Of a stretch of 64,000 nucleotides of DNA, positions 1 through 14,370 are shown piece by piece. Source of the stretch: Ascaris suum (lineage: Eukaryota; Nematoda; Chromadorea; Rhabditida; Ascarididae); the NCBI GenBank assembly GCA_013433145.1, contig CM024177.1:2258110-2322109 (forward strand), written 5' to 3'. Made by a program: the position numbers and the translations under genes. The stretch's first letter is position 1. Each line of letters begins with the position of its first letter. A model generated the notes under the pieces. That model was not told the DNA's origin, ran no database searches, and saw only the letters and a program-made list of their open reading frames with translations.

Positions 1-3000
1 GATGTGTTTATAGTGTTCAGTGAATGGAAATATTCGATAGTTAGTGCATATAATATTCAAATGCTTTCCAAAATTGCATTCCATTTAGGGTCGATCAGTT
101 CGTTTCAATCTTTACTTTGCTATCTCCATTCCATTGAAGTTAGGAATGAAAAAAAAAGTGATGCATTGAGTGAGTGTCATAGATTGCTATGTCTACAAAC
201 GATCATAAAAAATTATTTCACTCTTTTGTTGAGATGTCACAAAGGAGCTATCGAAGAAAGCAATGCATACACTTTGCGCGCCCAACTAAACCGGTCCCCC
301 CTTCATCTCTTTTCCATATCAACGGCAATCAAAACTCTTCTCTTAGTTGATGAAAAAAAAAAATTCCATTCTTTTTTTTCTTGCAAATAATTGACATTTG
401 GAATTTTTCAAAAATATGCAAAAATTCTCGATCATCTATGCACTTCATTTTCAACAATTTTTTTTTTTTGCAATTGTTGCAATTTTTGTACAGTTGCAAC
501 AATTTGCAATCACTTATGCATTTCAATAATTTGCAATTCGTATAGCTCTACTGGATTTTATGTGGATTTTTTAAACGTATGCTAATCAAGCTTCTTCAAA
601 TGAGCTTGAAATATACCGTGAATGAAACGCTTAGAATAATAAATCTCGAAGTAATCGCTAGTAATGCGTTTACTCAATGAATAAATTTTTCTCTCAGTAT
701 TCAGAAATGAGGAATCTCATTTTCCTCTACAAAAAAAAAAAAAAATAAAAATAAAAAATTTCACCGAAATCAATGCTTATAAAAATTTCTTCCATGAATC
801 CTTTTCATTGAATTATAAATTTATTCAACGTTGTGAATATTGTTTTCCCGACAACGCATATGATAATAAATATTAAAATTTCTTAGAAATTCCTTCATAA
901 GGAATTTTCTCTCTCTTTTTTTTTAAAATATCAATAATTTTTGTTTCCTTTAAAACTGTTAAATTTTTATGTTCATTTTCAGAGTTGTAATTTATACTCC
1001 TATTGAAGTTAATACTCCTATTGAAGAAAAATGATCGTTATTGATAATCGATTATATTGAAAGCAAAAATCCGATCTTCTCGAATAATTTCTATTGGCTA
1101 AACGAGCATATTGACGCATTCGCAACATCGTTTCGTTGGTATCGATTCGAATCGACAACAATTTCATTAAAAAAATTTGCATCATCTTTGTCATATTTTG
1201 CAAAAAATTTATCGCAAATGACTCTGAATAGCTTCGCTGTCTATTTTTCTATTATTAAATTTCGAATCTTTTCAATATTATGCAAAAATTTTGAAGATAC
1301 TCTCATAGGCATTTTTAATCATTAAAATTTTTTTTCAACCATTTGAGTGAAATTTGCATTCGCAGAAAATTCTTTATTCTACGAAATTATTGCAGCATTT
1401 ATTTTCATCGATTTCATTCAAATATGTATATTTGATTCTATCATATTTTATTCTGATCCTCAACAACAATGAAAACAACAATCGGATGAATGCAATTTGA
1501 ATTAATTTGTTCTTCGCTCGTATAAAATAAATTGATGTGAATATGTTGTAGCATAGATGATATCATAAGAACGAAAAATACGACCGAAAAGAATTGTGAA
1601 ATTGAAGCGAATGAATATTTAGGTGGGAATTTGTACTGTTTCGACGACTTCACTATGTAAAAATGCCTCCAAATACTTCCGATAGTTGTAATCATAATCT
1701 CCTTATCAAATAGAAATGGCGAATAATAATTTCAATGAAAAATAACTCATAATCATTTTATATTTAGTTCAAATTTCCGAATTACTGAGCGCTTTCACGC
1801 AAGTCGATATTTACGTTCATGAAAGCGATTAATAAATATGCTTTAAAGATATAGAGAATATTTTATTTTAGAGAATAAGATTGTTCTCTTAGGGAGAGGA
1901 AGTAAGTTGAGGGGGATGAGGGTGGGGAGGAAGGGAATGGAGGCTAGAAAGGAGATGAGATCTACCGAGGGTTGAAGGGATATTAAAACATGCATTCCTC
2001 TTACCGAAAACGATCTGAAGTTGTTCTCAATAAATGTGCAGAAATATTTTGCTTTGTGATCGAATTTTTGATGCTCCTCTTGTTTTATAATCGTTTTTAT
2101 GTAAGCATTAATTCTCTGAAGCTTTTTGCGCTTTGGTAATAGCTTTATCCGTGCAAATTCCATCTTTTATTTGATTTTAATTCCAATTGACTATTCTCTA
2201 TCATGATTTTCTATTCCATAACAGCGATGTTTATTCCATGTCCGATATAAATCGATCGTGTTTCAAGAAATCTTTTTTGAATGAAGAAACTGCTCAAGAA
2301 TATTTCAATTATAGGAGTAGATTAATATTACAATTTTAAAAAATTGAAAAAACCAAAAAATTCAACAAATTTACTTGAAACACAATCAAATAAATTTTTT
2401 CCTCTAATTTTTTTTTGCGATATAATTTGCATATTGTTTTGATATAAGTGTTTTATTGGTCTCTTATGTATAACATAATAATGTTAGAAGTTAATTATAT
2501 TCATCACTAAAGTTTTGCGATATGCCATATATACTTTACTTTCTCATATAATATTTTGCATATAACATCGTAAATAATCGTATCCACCAGCGTTTATTCA
2601 TCACCAAAGAATCCATAGATTTGGTATATACTATATCGGTTGATCCTTTTGTTCTTTAGATAGGGCACAATTAATTGCATGCAGTTGATTCCTCTTTTTT
2701 TTTTTTATTATTGCGGTTTCGTGAGGCATCATCAAAGTTATCTCTGCAATAGTTATTACAGTTATTCGCGATCCTAGAGAACGGCTCGAAGAAGAAAATC
2801 ACCCTGATTCAAGAACAAATACCTAACGAGGCCTCTTGATCATCATAAAAAGAAGCTTCTCAAAATGTGTATATTTGCACTTGTTGTATGTGGTAGTATT
2901 CATAAAAATAGTAATGAAAATATTACTAGTTACATTACTAATTAAAGAAGAAAAGTAATATTTATTGTACGATTCTCTTATAATCTCAGTAAAATAAATA

Positions 3001-3252
3001 GAAAAAAATTAGATGGCTAAAAGTAAAACTTTTGTGAATAATTGTGTATTATTCATTGATTTTTGTTAAATTTTCGTTTTCTTTCGATGGCCATAAATGT
3101 ATTTTTTTTTTGCTCTCTGATCGTTTCTCTAATGTTGTTTGTATACAGTTTGTTCGCTTCAATGAGATTGTTCTACGATAAATGAACTATTTCCATTTGA
3201 TGATTTTCTTACAATTTACGTTGCAAAAAGAAAAAAATTTACACATATATAT

Positions 3253-3470
3253 TGATATTCATACTAACATATTAACTTGATTCATACTAACTAATTGTAT
3301 CGAGGGTTATATTCATACTATAGTTAACTTATATTCATACTAACTTATATTCGAAGGTTATATTCATACTATAGGGTTATATTCATATTCATACTATAGT
3401 TAACTTGATATTCATACTAACAATACTAATTGAGTTTACATATGAAATAGACATAGTATATCGAGGGTTA
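3253..3470. repeat. Degenerate tandem repeat built on ATATTCATACTA
   Basis: The 12-mer ATATTCATACTA or a close variant recurs about eight times, followed by either TAGTTAACTT or ACTTAT. The phrase TATCGAGGGTTA brackets part of the block, near 3,298 and 3,459. Unit length varies, so this looks like a decayed minisatellite with nested duplications and not a clean array. No coding potential is seen. Confidence 0.7.
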
Positions 3471-3702
3471 AAGTGGCGCGAATAATTTCCGGATGAGACA
3501 GATTTTGATCCAACCAAAGTTGTGTTATCATCTCATTCTTTTGAATTGAAAGGCGTTAGTGGTGATTGATAAAGCGATAATCGCTTGCACTCTTATTCTT
3601 CTTTGGAGACCACAAATATCACAATAATGCTGAACCTATAATATTGAACCTAATACGATTGTTTTAATCGCTAACAGTGAGATGGCTAGAAATTCTAACA
3701 GC

Positions 3703-3738
3703 TTAGAGGCGGTTTGTTGATTAGAGGCGGTTTGTTGA
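3703..3738. repeat. 18-bp perfect tandem duplication
   Basis: TTAGAGGCGGTTTGTTGA occurs twice back to back. The flanking ACAGCTTA is also found on both sides, so the original duplication may have been slightly longer. Confidence 0.85.
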
Positions 3739-5318
3739 CAGCTTACATACGAGCACTTCTTATGTGGTCTTAGAGACAGCTTATGCAGATGCGCTTAACA
3801 TGGCATGAGGCGAGCACAGCTAAGCTCTATGTGTGTGCATATTGAAACATTTTACGGTAAATTGCACATATCATACTCCAATCGTAACGTCATCCTACGA
3901 ACTTATCGTCTTATAATCCTACGTCGCATCGCCTTTCCTCTGACTCTATATATGTAAAAAGAGAGATCTTCAATTAAAGGTTACTATTTATTAAGAGGCG
4001 TTTCTCAGTTTGCAAGCAGCGATGGATATTTCTCATATTTGTGGGCGACAACTTCTCCAAGTATGACACTTTGGCAACGTTGAAAGTCCGAACAGTGCAA
4101 AGTACACTATATGTCGACTATGTTGTTTATTATACAATGTGTTCGAATTGAATTTCGCATTAAAATATGAGAATATATGAATGAATTCGTTTATAAATAA
4201 CATCAATGGCTATTGTTAAATAAATTGTTATTTATTTAGCTCAACAATAAAGATGGGATTGTGAGAATGCATTAGGTCGAATACAATTGTTGGATTAATA
4301 AAGAGGGCTGATATAATGCTTCAGTTTGAGATCACTCATTCTTATCCATAAATCTTTGAGTGATAGAGTGAGATGCATATCCAGCTTAAGTGATAAGCAA
4401 TGCATGTGAAAAAATCGACTAATAAATGCGATAGCAATAGATTTGATATTATACCGCTTATCATTTACTCTCTTTATACGCTGATAATCTCTTTCAATTA
4501 AAATTGCTCTAAATTTAAAATAAAATAATTGATGCAATCTTTTAAACTTTATGTGTGAATTTTTATATCATAAGATCGGGAAAATCGGAAGTAAATTTTG
4601 ATGAAGAACTGGTATAAAAATTCTTTTTTCCATTCAACTCATTTAATGCATTTCAGCTTCTATTTGAAAAAAAAAAGAAAAAGCGGCTGAAAGTGGAAAA
4701 GGAAAACCAAATAAATAAAAAACTATCTCATAGACAGCTGAATAAAGTGCATTGATGTCAAATTATGTTCATTAGTTGTTAAAATAACGAAAATTTTATC
4801 GCTTTAAATGTTTTCTGCTTTAGCTAAATCGATAGCATTTGATAAAACAGTAAAATGTAGCGTCAAATTTTTTTTTTTGGAACGGTAAATAAGGTGAATG
4901 CTCAACAAAAGGTTTATTGCTGGAGAAGCTTGATTGTATAATTGTAAAAGCACCCCACCCTTTTGTCGTTAGAATGAATGCAAACGCAAAAGAGCGCTTT
5001 TTTTTAACAGCAATAAACAGCACTGTCACTTTGAAGTGACCGCCTTCTCGTGCGAAATGCTCGTTGAAGATTTCGAACGAAATAAGCAAAGACCAAAACC
5101 GACGACTATAGGTTGGAGTATTTCTGTCATTCAAAATATAATGCTTACTTTCTTTTCCTTTACTGAAATAACCTCGAAACAAGTATCAGAAGTAGTATAA
5201 TGCTATATCCTTTCGAGTATCATATGTAATATGAATGCATTTCATTACATTCTATCACATGAAGTGTATTACTATTCATTTAAAAGTTTAGTAATTGAAC
5301 GTGTTAGGATAATCTAAT

Positions 5319-5375
5319 TGTGTTATAATATTTCAACTGTGTTATAATATTCCAACTGTGTTATAATATTCTAAG
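5319..5375. repeat. Three tandem 19-bp units
   Basis: Three head-to-tail copies of a 19-bp unit beginning TGTGTTATAATATT. The first two end TCAAC or CCAAC and the third diverges at its end (CTAAG). This is a recent short minisatellite in non-coding DNA. Confidence 0.85.
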
Positions 5376-8300
5376 AGAATCAGATATGCGCTTATATAAA
5401 ACGATTTCAATTTCAAATGAATACATTATTCATTGAGATAAAACTGAATGAATTATTGCATCAATATATACGATTATGCTTCATATAATCTTTGTATCAT
5501 TGTTAGCCAATTTTATGGCATTATACCAATTAATTTTTTTTTAATTTTCAAAAATTCATCGATTCAATATCTCATTGCAATAACTTTTGTTGTTTCTTTT
5601 AGCGCGTTGCACTCATTAGAAAACAATGAAAAATGTATCGGTCATTGCAATGCGCGATATCGTCCGATACGATCGCCTATCGATAAAATGCTGAAATAAA
5701 TTTGCTTAAATTTTGAATCTCTAATTTCTCATTCTTTTTAAGTAAAGCATTTCGTTTAACACAATAGTTCAATGAGTCATAAATTTGTTGGTTAATTAAG
5801 AAATATTTTGAGGTATTAATTATGAAAAATAATGATTGTTGGTTGTGATTATCTTTCATCTTAGAATAAAACAATTATTTCTTCATCTATGCTTAAATAT
5901 TATAATAATATAGTAATTTATTTATTGAATTTGAAAGACCTTTTTAGTAACTGTTTAGAGGAAAGTTATCTCTACCAGTTGAGAGGAAAAATAAAGCAAT
6001 TTTCTTTATGAGGATAATTAATTCTTCTTTAAATCCCAATAGATTCGACTTCAGGATAAATTGCATTTTTAAGATCCTCATCTGCACTGACAGTTTCGAT
6101 ATTATTGAAGTTATTTTGTGATGAGAAATTTCATCAATTCAATGATTATATTTAGTTAATGAAATTTTTTCAATGAATATGCTGAAAAAAAAATTTTTTT
6201 TTTTTTCTAATTTCCTCACATTAATCTATGAATATCAATGGGGTAATTGAACGTTTATGAAAGTAGAATACGAGAGGAGTTGAAAATTCGCACAACCTAC
6301 TCTGTAGCTTGGCACTATTTTCAGCATAAATTCGTTTAGGCGAATATATTTGAACGATCAGAAAATATTGATCACATTCTGCAACAATGAACTTCATGGG
6401 ATAATTTCAGAGTCAATTCGATATTTTCAACAATTCTCCTGATTAAAATTCCCCATTAAAACGATAGGTTGGTGTCACCTGTCGATGAAACCTGAGCCGA
6501 TTTATTTCCGCTATTTATAATGATGTATCATTGTGAGTATTGAGGTTGACCTCGTATGTTTTGTGGCACTATTCTTATAGCGATCATAGTGTTGTATTTG
6601 TACGCTGTGTATCTCTTCGCTTAGTTGGTACATGTTTTTCTACGCTCTTCGATGCATATTAGCGCCGCCTTCGTGGCGCTCTATGTTTTGCTAACCGAGA
6701 GAGCTTAATGCGGCACGCCTTAGATGCGGCATCGTTGATACAACTACCGTACTTTTAGTGGTCACTATGCTTGACCATTCTCGTCGATTTTTTGATGATT
6801 CACTCTGCAGACAGTCGCTTCCTTGTTTATATGAAGCGATTTTAGTAAATGCTTGAATTCAATAAGCACAACCTGTACTATGAGTGGAAGGTTAGATAGA
6901 AATGAAGCAAAACGTTTGACAAAATGACGAGCATCTTGCATATGCCTACCTTTAAAAGATGAGGAAGACCTAACGAATATATGTATTCATCCAGTTCTCC
7001 GCTTTCTCCCCTACAGGTAAGTTTCAGTTGAGTTAATGATTGGTGAAAGTTTAGTAGTACATTTACACTGCATGAAAGAGCTATACAACAATTGAATAAT
7101 ATGGAAATATGGAAAAAAAACGCGTTTACAAATATAAATAGCTACATTTATTGCTTTAAATATTGCACAAAATTATTTTCGCTAGATAATATAGGTATAT
7201 TTCCAATGATTTAACGGCTAAACTATCATATCTGAACCCAGTTTTCCTCAGCATATTCTATTCGACGAAAACAAATCAGTATATCACTTCAGAGGATAAA
7301 TGTTTTGTATTTATCCCATGAAAATTGGAAAACATCCAAATTTAGGCATAATTCGCTTTCACTTAGTTGCTGTTTAGCAATTATATGAGAGATTTCTATT
7401 GGAGTTTTGCACACAACGAAGCACCATTAAGAAGTAAACGTATTTGCTTTACAATTTCAATCATTTATTGCTCGAGTGGAAATTTAAAAAAACTCAAAAT
7501 AGGGGATAAAAAGGCAATAAAGATGCAGTGATTGAAAGAACAGATTTTGAAAATTTTTCGATCAGAGAAAATCACTGAATGAGGTAAATGAATTTTTTTA
7601 GACTCGTTTATCACTTCAATCACTTAATATTTCCTCTATTTTTTATATATTTGATTATTTAAATATTAAATGCTAAATATTTATCAAATGAGATGAAATT
7701 CACCACTTCAAGAGGGGATCACCAATAAGTTGTGTAAAATATCTTTAACGTATCTAGCATACATTAAAATACATCGGTGAATTAGGTTTATCATCAAGAA
7801 AAAAAAAGTGCCAATTTTATAAACTCATTTATACGCGTTATCGGGTAAAGATGACGAGTTATTATGAATAGGGGGGGCGATACTTTTTGTGAGTTCTCAT
7901 TGAAGCGCGTGCAAACATTTTCGGCGATCTTTTTCTATTGGCACACAATAGAAATGAGTGTTGTGCAATTGAATTGCATCAATGCTGAGATATGTTGAGT
8001 GCCGCACCACCAACGAATAACGCCAATCACCCATTACAATCACACATCAACTAAACTTGCATATAAATCACTCAAGTCATTCACCTATATGAAATGGGTG
8101 TCATTACTATACTAATTTGTTTTTGTATAAGAGTTTTTTTTTTGATGGAATTGTGATTCATCGTTTTAACTCTTTTAAAGTAATATAATAGGCTCCTCAA
8201 CTTTGCAACTCATTTCGATTTATTTCTTCAGACCGTAGTCATATGGACGGTACGGTTGAAGAAATCTAAATCACGAATAAGGGAACAGGTTGAAAATAAA

Positions 8301-8467
8301 GAGCGGAAGAAATATGAAATCAAACGAGAATGACTAGAAAGAATCAGATCGTTTCCTTTGCAAAAAAAAAAAAGAGTACTACATAAGTCTTTTCCAACTT
8401 AAATATTTTTCCCAAAAAAAAACCTCAAAAGAATCATTGAGATTTCTTCTTTTAGCCCCTTTTTTTT

Positions 8468-8486
8468 CCCCCCCCCCCCCTCCCCC
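8468..8486. repeat. Poly(C) tract (C13-T-C5) between poly(T) and poly(A)
   Basis: Thirteen C, one T and five C follow a T run and precede seven A. On the minus strand it is a G-tract able in principle to form a G-quadruplex. It is one of sixteen poly(G/C) tracts of 10 nt or more in this window. Confidence 0.8.
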
Positions 8487-11400
8487 AAAAAAATACATTG
8501 TTCAACAAAAGTTTTTGGCTCATAAATTTCTCATAGAAATATATCAATCAAGCATCACGTTATATGAGTGTATATTGTATCATTTATATATGCAAATAAT
8601 GCATTTTATTATTTAAAACATCAAAAAATATAGGCACTATTGTAAATAGATGAACGTTGCTGAACTGTATATGCATCACTTACAGGAGAAAAAAAAAAGA
8701 GCGAATTTCTCGATTCGTTTACTTCGATAGATTTTCTATTGTATGACGCTTGAAATATAATTGATGTTTTGTGTACTCGATGACGTTACACTCTTTTGTA
8801 TATGGAGAATGCGCGAATTGCTCAACAATTGTTATATTCGCTCATTTTTGTTTCGTTTTACACTCAAAAACACAACCCAAGTAAACACAATAGAAATAAT
8901 TCGGCATCTCGTTCAACGTGTTATATTGATATTTGTCGTCATGTAAAAACCATTTGGGACAATTCGACGAAAATTTTTCTGAAAAGAAAGCGATCAAGTG
9001 GAACTTCACTTATGTATTTGCAACATACGTTCATTCTTTTTTTTTTTTTTTAACGAGAAAATTAGCACTGTCAATTTTAAAATATCAACGTATTACTATT
9101 AGTAAATGTGCCATTATCAAAAGCAGATTATTACTAAGGTTATTGTTCACTTTCCTCTGTAACTCTCTCTCTCTCCTTTTTCGCCCATCCCCCCCCCCTT
9201 CCCTTCCCTTCCCCTCATCTCTATTTTCACCTGGAATTATACCTCTTCTATCCATTCATCGATTTTTACAGCTAACATCTATGACACTATTTGTTGGCAC
9301 TCAATAATTGTAAAAAAGACAAGTGAGATGAGCAAATGTCAGGAAAGCACTCATATAATGTCGGCAAAGGTTGCTTAAAAGGTGCAAAAGAAGCACCTGT
9401 CACTGTTTGCATGTTATTTTTCATCGAAGTATGCCAAGAAGCTGGACGACGTTTTGAGAAGCGTTGTGTTGTTGCATGTGTGGTGATGTCCCGCAGTGCA
9501 TACTCGTTTAGTGATGCAGCAACACATCATCTCAAGGGGATCGCCGATCGTAACACATCTGCCACTCAATGTAAAATCAACTCAACGCCAATGTTGGCAT
9601 CAAACAACCCAAAATGCGTTATTAAGAATTAATTTAAAGAATATAAGTACCTATTAATGTAATCGATAGATGGAAAAATATTGATAGCTTGTAAGTTATT
9701 GCAACGACGTGAAATGTAATATGAAGTAAATAAAATGCAAAATGCAAAAGTTGCGTTTGAAGTACGCAAGTAAGTTTGCATCTACGATATTTACCATGAT
9801 CTGCAGTTTCCATTGCATCGTTGAATAGTTTATTGGCAGATTAGTTGAAATGCAATGCGATAGAAAGAATGATGGGGATACGGGAAGGATCGAATTGAAT
9901 GAAGGAGGGGAATGTGAGGTCGAGGTAAAAGAAATCATCTCTACAAATAGTGGAATCGATAGAGCGGTAAAGCTTAGCGCATAGGCTCAATGATAAAGCC
10001 GGCTGTTCGTTAATGGTATGCTTAACAACGAGTGCTTAATTGTGCGAATTACTGACGAGAATAGTGTTCTCAATTACCACATCCTATAAGTCGATAATAA
10101 AATGTTGATCAGCGTTCTTCGAGTAATAAGCACATCATTGAATATGAGCATTTCATTCAAATCCCCTTATGGGTTTATGCATTTCTACGATAAATTATTA
10201 TTTGCGATCGAGGCCGATCCTTTAGCTCATCATCAATAATATGCACCTTTGTGAATATGTCATTATTATTCAACTTAAACTAACGCATAAAACATATTAA
10301 CACTCAAATGAATCGAATATATTCTCGAATCTATTAATTTAAATATATGAAACTCTAAGAAGGGATCAATGAGAAAGTCGAGAATTTACATAATTTTTGA
10401 CGAATAAGAACGAAAAATATACTTTCAAGTTGTTTTTGAATAAAATTGCGTTGAATATTTTCAAAAAATTTCACTACTTTGTTTCTTTTGAAATGATTAT
10501 TTCGAAATTCTTCATAATGCATTTGCATCATTAATTTTGACCGCATAAAAAAATCGAATGATATAATTTAAAATTCGTTTATTGAATTTTATTTCCAGCG
10601 GAAGTTGCTGATAAGATAGGTTATTATAACCTGTAAGTTTTTAATATATTTCATATCACATAGATATAAAGGAAAATTATCAATTAAATCGTTACACATT
10701 GTATTGATATTATACCGATGATCATGAAGAACATGATTGAGATATGTTTATTTTGTGATACTCTTTCCGTTAGTCAATTCTTTTATGTAAATTTCTTTAA
10801 AGAAGTGAAAAAACCTCGGTCATTTTCAACTATGCGATTCATCAAGATATTATTCGCTGAGGATTGTCAGGAATTTCGAGGTTCAAAAAAATATAAGTCA
10901 CAACTTATACCTTTGTTAATGCCACGCATACCTTCGTTGCCTTTTACTATATCACACCTGTCAATGACTTCCATATATTCGATATTCTTATATGTAGGCA
11001 TAATCGACGAGAATTATTCAATTAAATGTTGCTGTCTCAAATATTAACAATACAACGAATGAATAAGTGCTAAACGCCTATATATAAAGGCATTGTACAC
11101 CTTTTCACTTATGTTAGAGTGCCTTTGTAAAGCAAAGAAAACCCGTTAACGCGCAATAGGAGCGATAAAAACGAAGCGGAAGTTGAACAAAAAAAACGCT
11201 GATGAATAGAAAAGGTGAGCAATTGCACTGAGAAAACTTTTACTACACACAGCAATGACGCATTCATTTTGCTCTAATTCTATTGCATTGTAATATAACC
11301 TTTTTCTCTTTCTATGTCTTGAATAATTGAAGTAAACTTTTATCCCCCTGCCACCCCTCCCCTCCTCACTTCGATATGATATGGTTTCTACAAATTTCTG

Positions 11401-14290
11401 CAAAATTATGAATTTCTCGTGTTTGTGTAGCAGTATATGTCATGTCTGTCCATCTGTCCATCTAAAGCAACAGTTTGAACTGGGAAAACAATGGCGGAAT
11501 TCAATGGCTATACTATATATCATGGGGCGGACCCAATCCATTAGCTTCACGTTCATCCTTCAATTTCGAATTGGGTTATAGGCATTTAATGGATCTAAAA
11601 GCTTGCATAGATTTGCATTGATTAGATTTTCATTTTATTATAGGTGGCTCACAAAATACAGTGAAAATTTCGCAAAAAATTTTACCAGAGCTCGGATCTA
11701 GGGTATCCTTTCAAATGCTCTGATATGTTCCTTTACTAGCTTAGCCAACTTAGCCAACTTCTCCTCGAAAGCTGCCATCGCAGTACCTTAAGTTGATGCC
11801 ATCACACTTGCCTTTTAGAATGCCATAAAAAATCCCTCCATATGAATAATTAACTATAATTTCTCAATCCTATAAAAGCGCTTTAAAAAAATGGAACAAA
11901 ATCAATCTTTGTCGATGTTCAATTTAGAGGCCATAAATTCATGAAAATACTATCATATAACTGAATTGAATGGAAATGTTATTATATAATCGGACCTTTT
12001 ATTTCTTTACAGTGATATTAAATGAGGATAATGCTCAACGTGATGATCGAAAAGAAGAATCAATAGGATATGAGAAAGTGATCAACGAACATAATAAATC
12101 GTATGAAGCAATGTGTGAATACATCTAAGTACATTTCTCCACAAAGGAATCACTATTTGATGCCCCACGTTCTCTACATCGAATTCAATCATTAGCACGC
12201 AACATCTGCGTAGTTCTCTATTCTCCCATAAATATCCTCCCATTCCCATATAAAGGGGATTGATCAGCGTAAACGATCATCTAAAATACAAGTGAAAGGA
12301 AACAAATATTTATAATTGGAGAGAAATTCAAAAAGTAAATTATGTTGTAATAGTATCAATTCTTTAATGAGACGATATAGTAATGCATATAGATAACGCA
12401 AAAAAAAAAACTGCTCGTTTCAGCAAATAATCGTACTCTTAACCAAGAGTTTCGTTGAAAATGACTTCGATTTTATGCTTACTGATACGACGAATATTCA
12501 AATTACCACTAGCTGAGTTCAATTTATTCAGCAACTCAATCAAGTAGGCGATTTATGCGTCACCTCCATTCTTAATCGTTGATGAATTTCAATATATAAA
12601 AATTATAACGATCTAATTAATGAAAAATATTTTTATGAGCTCTTTTTTTTAACGACTCATAAATTAAACAAATATAATTTTGGAAAAAAATAGCTTTCTT
12701 TTCCGAAGAAGTCATGTTTTTGACTAATTCTTTTCGAATCATCTATTGTAGATATTATTTTGATTTTCTTAAGCAGTAATATTTTCGATTTCGATTCATT
12801 AATATTTTTGAGTGATCGATTTATTCAATCGTCGATTAATTTGAGGTAAATAAATTTGTTTTAAATATATTTTCAATTTTATTATTAAAATTTCAATAAA
12901 AATAATTCAATTGATTCGCATTAAATTTTTCAAAAATTTTCCCCCAATAACTAATGCTTTAGTCTATTCATTAATGATGTTGATTTCTTTTTGAATACAC
13001 TACTTTCAAAGCGATAGCGCTCAAAATCTTTTGCGTAAACGAATATTGCGTTGATCTGAAGCAAAACGGTGGCGTTATTCGAGTTGTTATTTGGCTGGCA
13101 ATGAGCGTTACAAAACACGGCCGCTCCTTTTGTGCTTCTTCTCAAGAAAATCCCTTAGACAAATTTGCTACGGTATTCGGTTGGCGTATTACGGTGTTTA
13201 GGACGGAAGACGCCCCGGGGTGCAATGACCTTCATGTCGCCACCTCAAAGGAAACGCCTATTTTAGGAGTGATATGTGTATGACGTAACATGCTATTCGA
13301 GCACACAATAAAATGCCAAAGGTCAGAAACGCATTTTTTTTTTTTTTGCATGTGCCACATCCACTGTCGCTGTTCGTACAAGAAAAGGTTTTTAGTACAC
13401 ACCTGCTGACAACCATAGATTATCCTGGAATCCCATGTGCCTTCTTTTGTTGCTATTAAACGTGACCGACTAATCATGGACCTGATGTTTTTTCGTCCTT
13501 TTGTAGTATCCTTGCAATAATATAACATAATTGCCTATGATGAAGAGCAATCGAGTGGCAAAATCGAGTCTGATTTGTTCATAGATGCGATATTTTATCG
13601 CATAAAGCTATCATGAAGTATTCTCAAGCTTAAGCAATTAAATTTCGCCAACAAAATAACTCAAACTTGAAATTTATGATAGTTTTCGTTCAAGACCAAT
13701 AAAGCCGACCCAATATATACAAATGTTTTTACAATTAAATTACATTGAAATGTTTGATTTCAGTTGAAATTCAAAAATTATTAGGCGATCGTTTATTGAG
13801 TGCAGTGTTAACATCGTTGTATTCAAAGAGTTTGCTTCTCTCAGTTAGCTATTTATCGTGTGTAAAACGCGTTGAGTGATGATAAATGTTAAATGAAACT
13901 TTCACACAGCGAGCAATCGTTCCCAACACTTTATCAAAAGATGTGACATAATGTTCTGTTAGAATACAATTGATGAATTGATATGTGTATATTTGATTTG
14001 GTGTACATATGCCAGAAAATATTTTATATGCAAATATTCATTAATCACCTCATCAGTAATCATTTCCTCATTTCTCAGCGACGAAATTTTTTTTTTTTTT
14101 GAATCTTAGTTTAATTTTAAATCTCATTATTTTTATTTGAATGTTTGTTCTTATTTAAATGAAATTAAACGCTCAAATAGTATATGAAATAAAAATTTAC
14201 TTTATTAGAACGCTAAATAGCACATTGATATTTGGCTATATCGTAAAAAATTATGAATAAATCAATTGAGGGAAACTTGTTTTGTAGCAT

Positions 14291-14370
14291 TCTTTAATGA
14301 ATTGAAATTACTCAAGAATTGTTAGCGAAATTATAAACGACTTCTGAGATCATTCAGTGCAATAATAATT
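14291..14370 (+). ncRNA. Candidate microRNA hairpin, miR-58/bantam-like (tentative)
   Basis: A possible mature arm starts at 14,345 with TGAGATCATTCAGT. This differs at one of 14 positions from the start of C. elegans miR-58 (TGAGATCGTTCAGT, from memory) and carries the bantam-type seed GAGATCA. Upstream, the stretch ending ATTACTCAAGAA at 14,317 can fold back: GAA/TTC and CTCA/TGAG pair with one bulged A, then a symmetric 4-nt internal loop, then about nine further pairs over the rest of the arm, with a terminal loop of about 23 nt. The imperfect middle of the stem and the AT-rich background mean chance pairing is possible. Only the seed match and the hand fold support this call. Confidence 0.2.

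Noticed and set aside
9336..9632. Plus-strand open frame of 98 codons in a GC-richer patch
   Set aside because: No family resemblance, no neighbouring exon with a compatible phase, and no clear promoter or acceptor. Left as non-coding.
13101..13528. Overlapping frames on both strands in a GC-balanced patch
   Set aside because: Considered as a transposase fragment, but I see no catalytic motif and no terminal inverted repeats.
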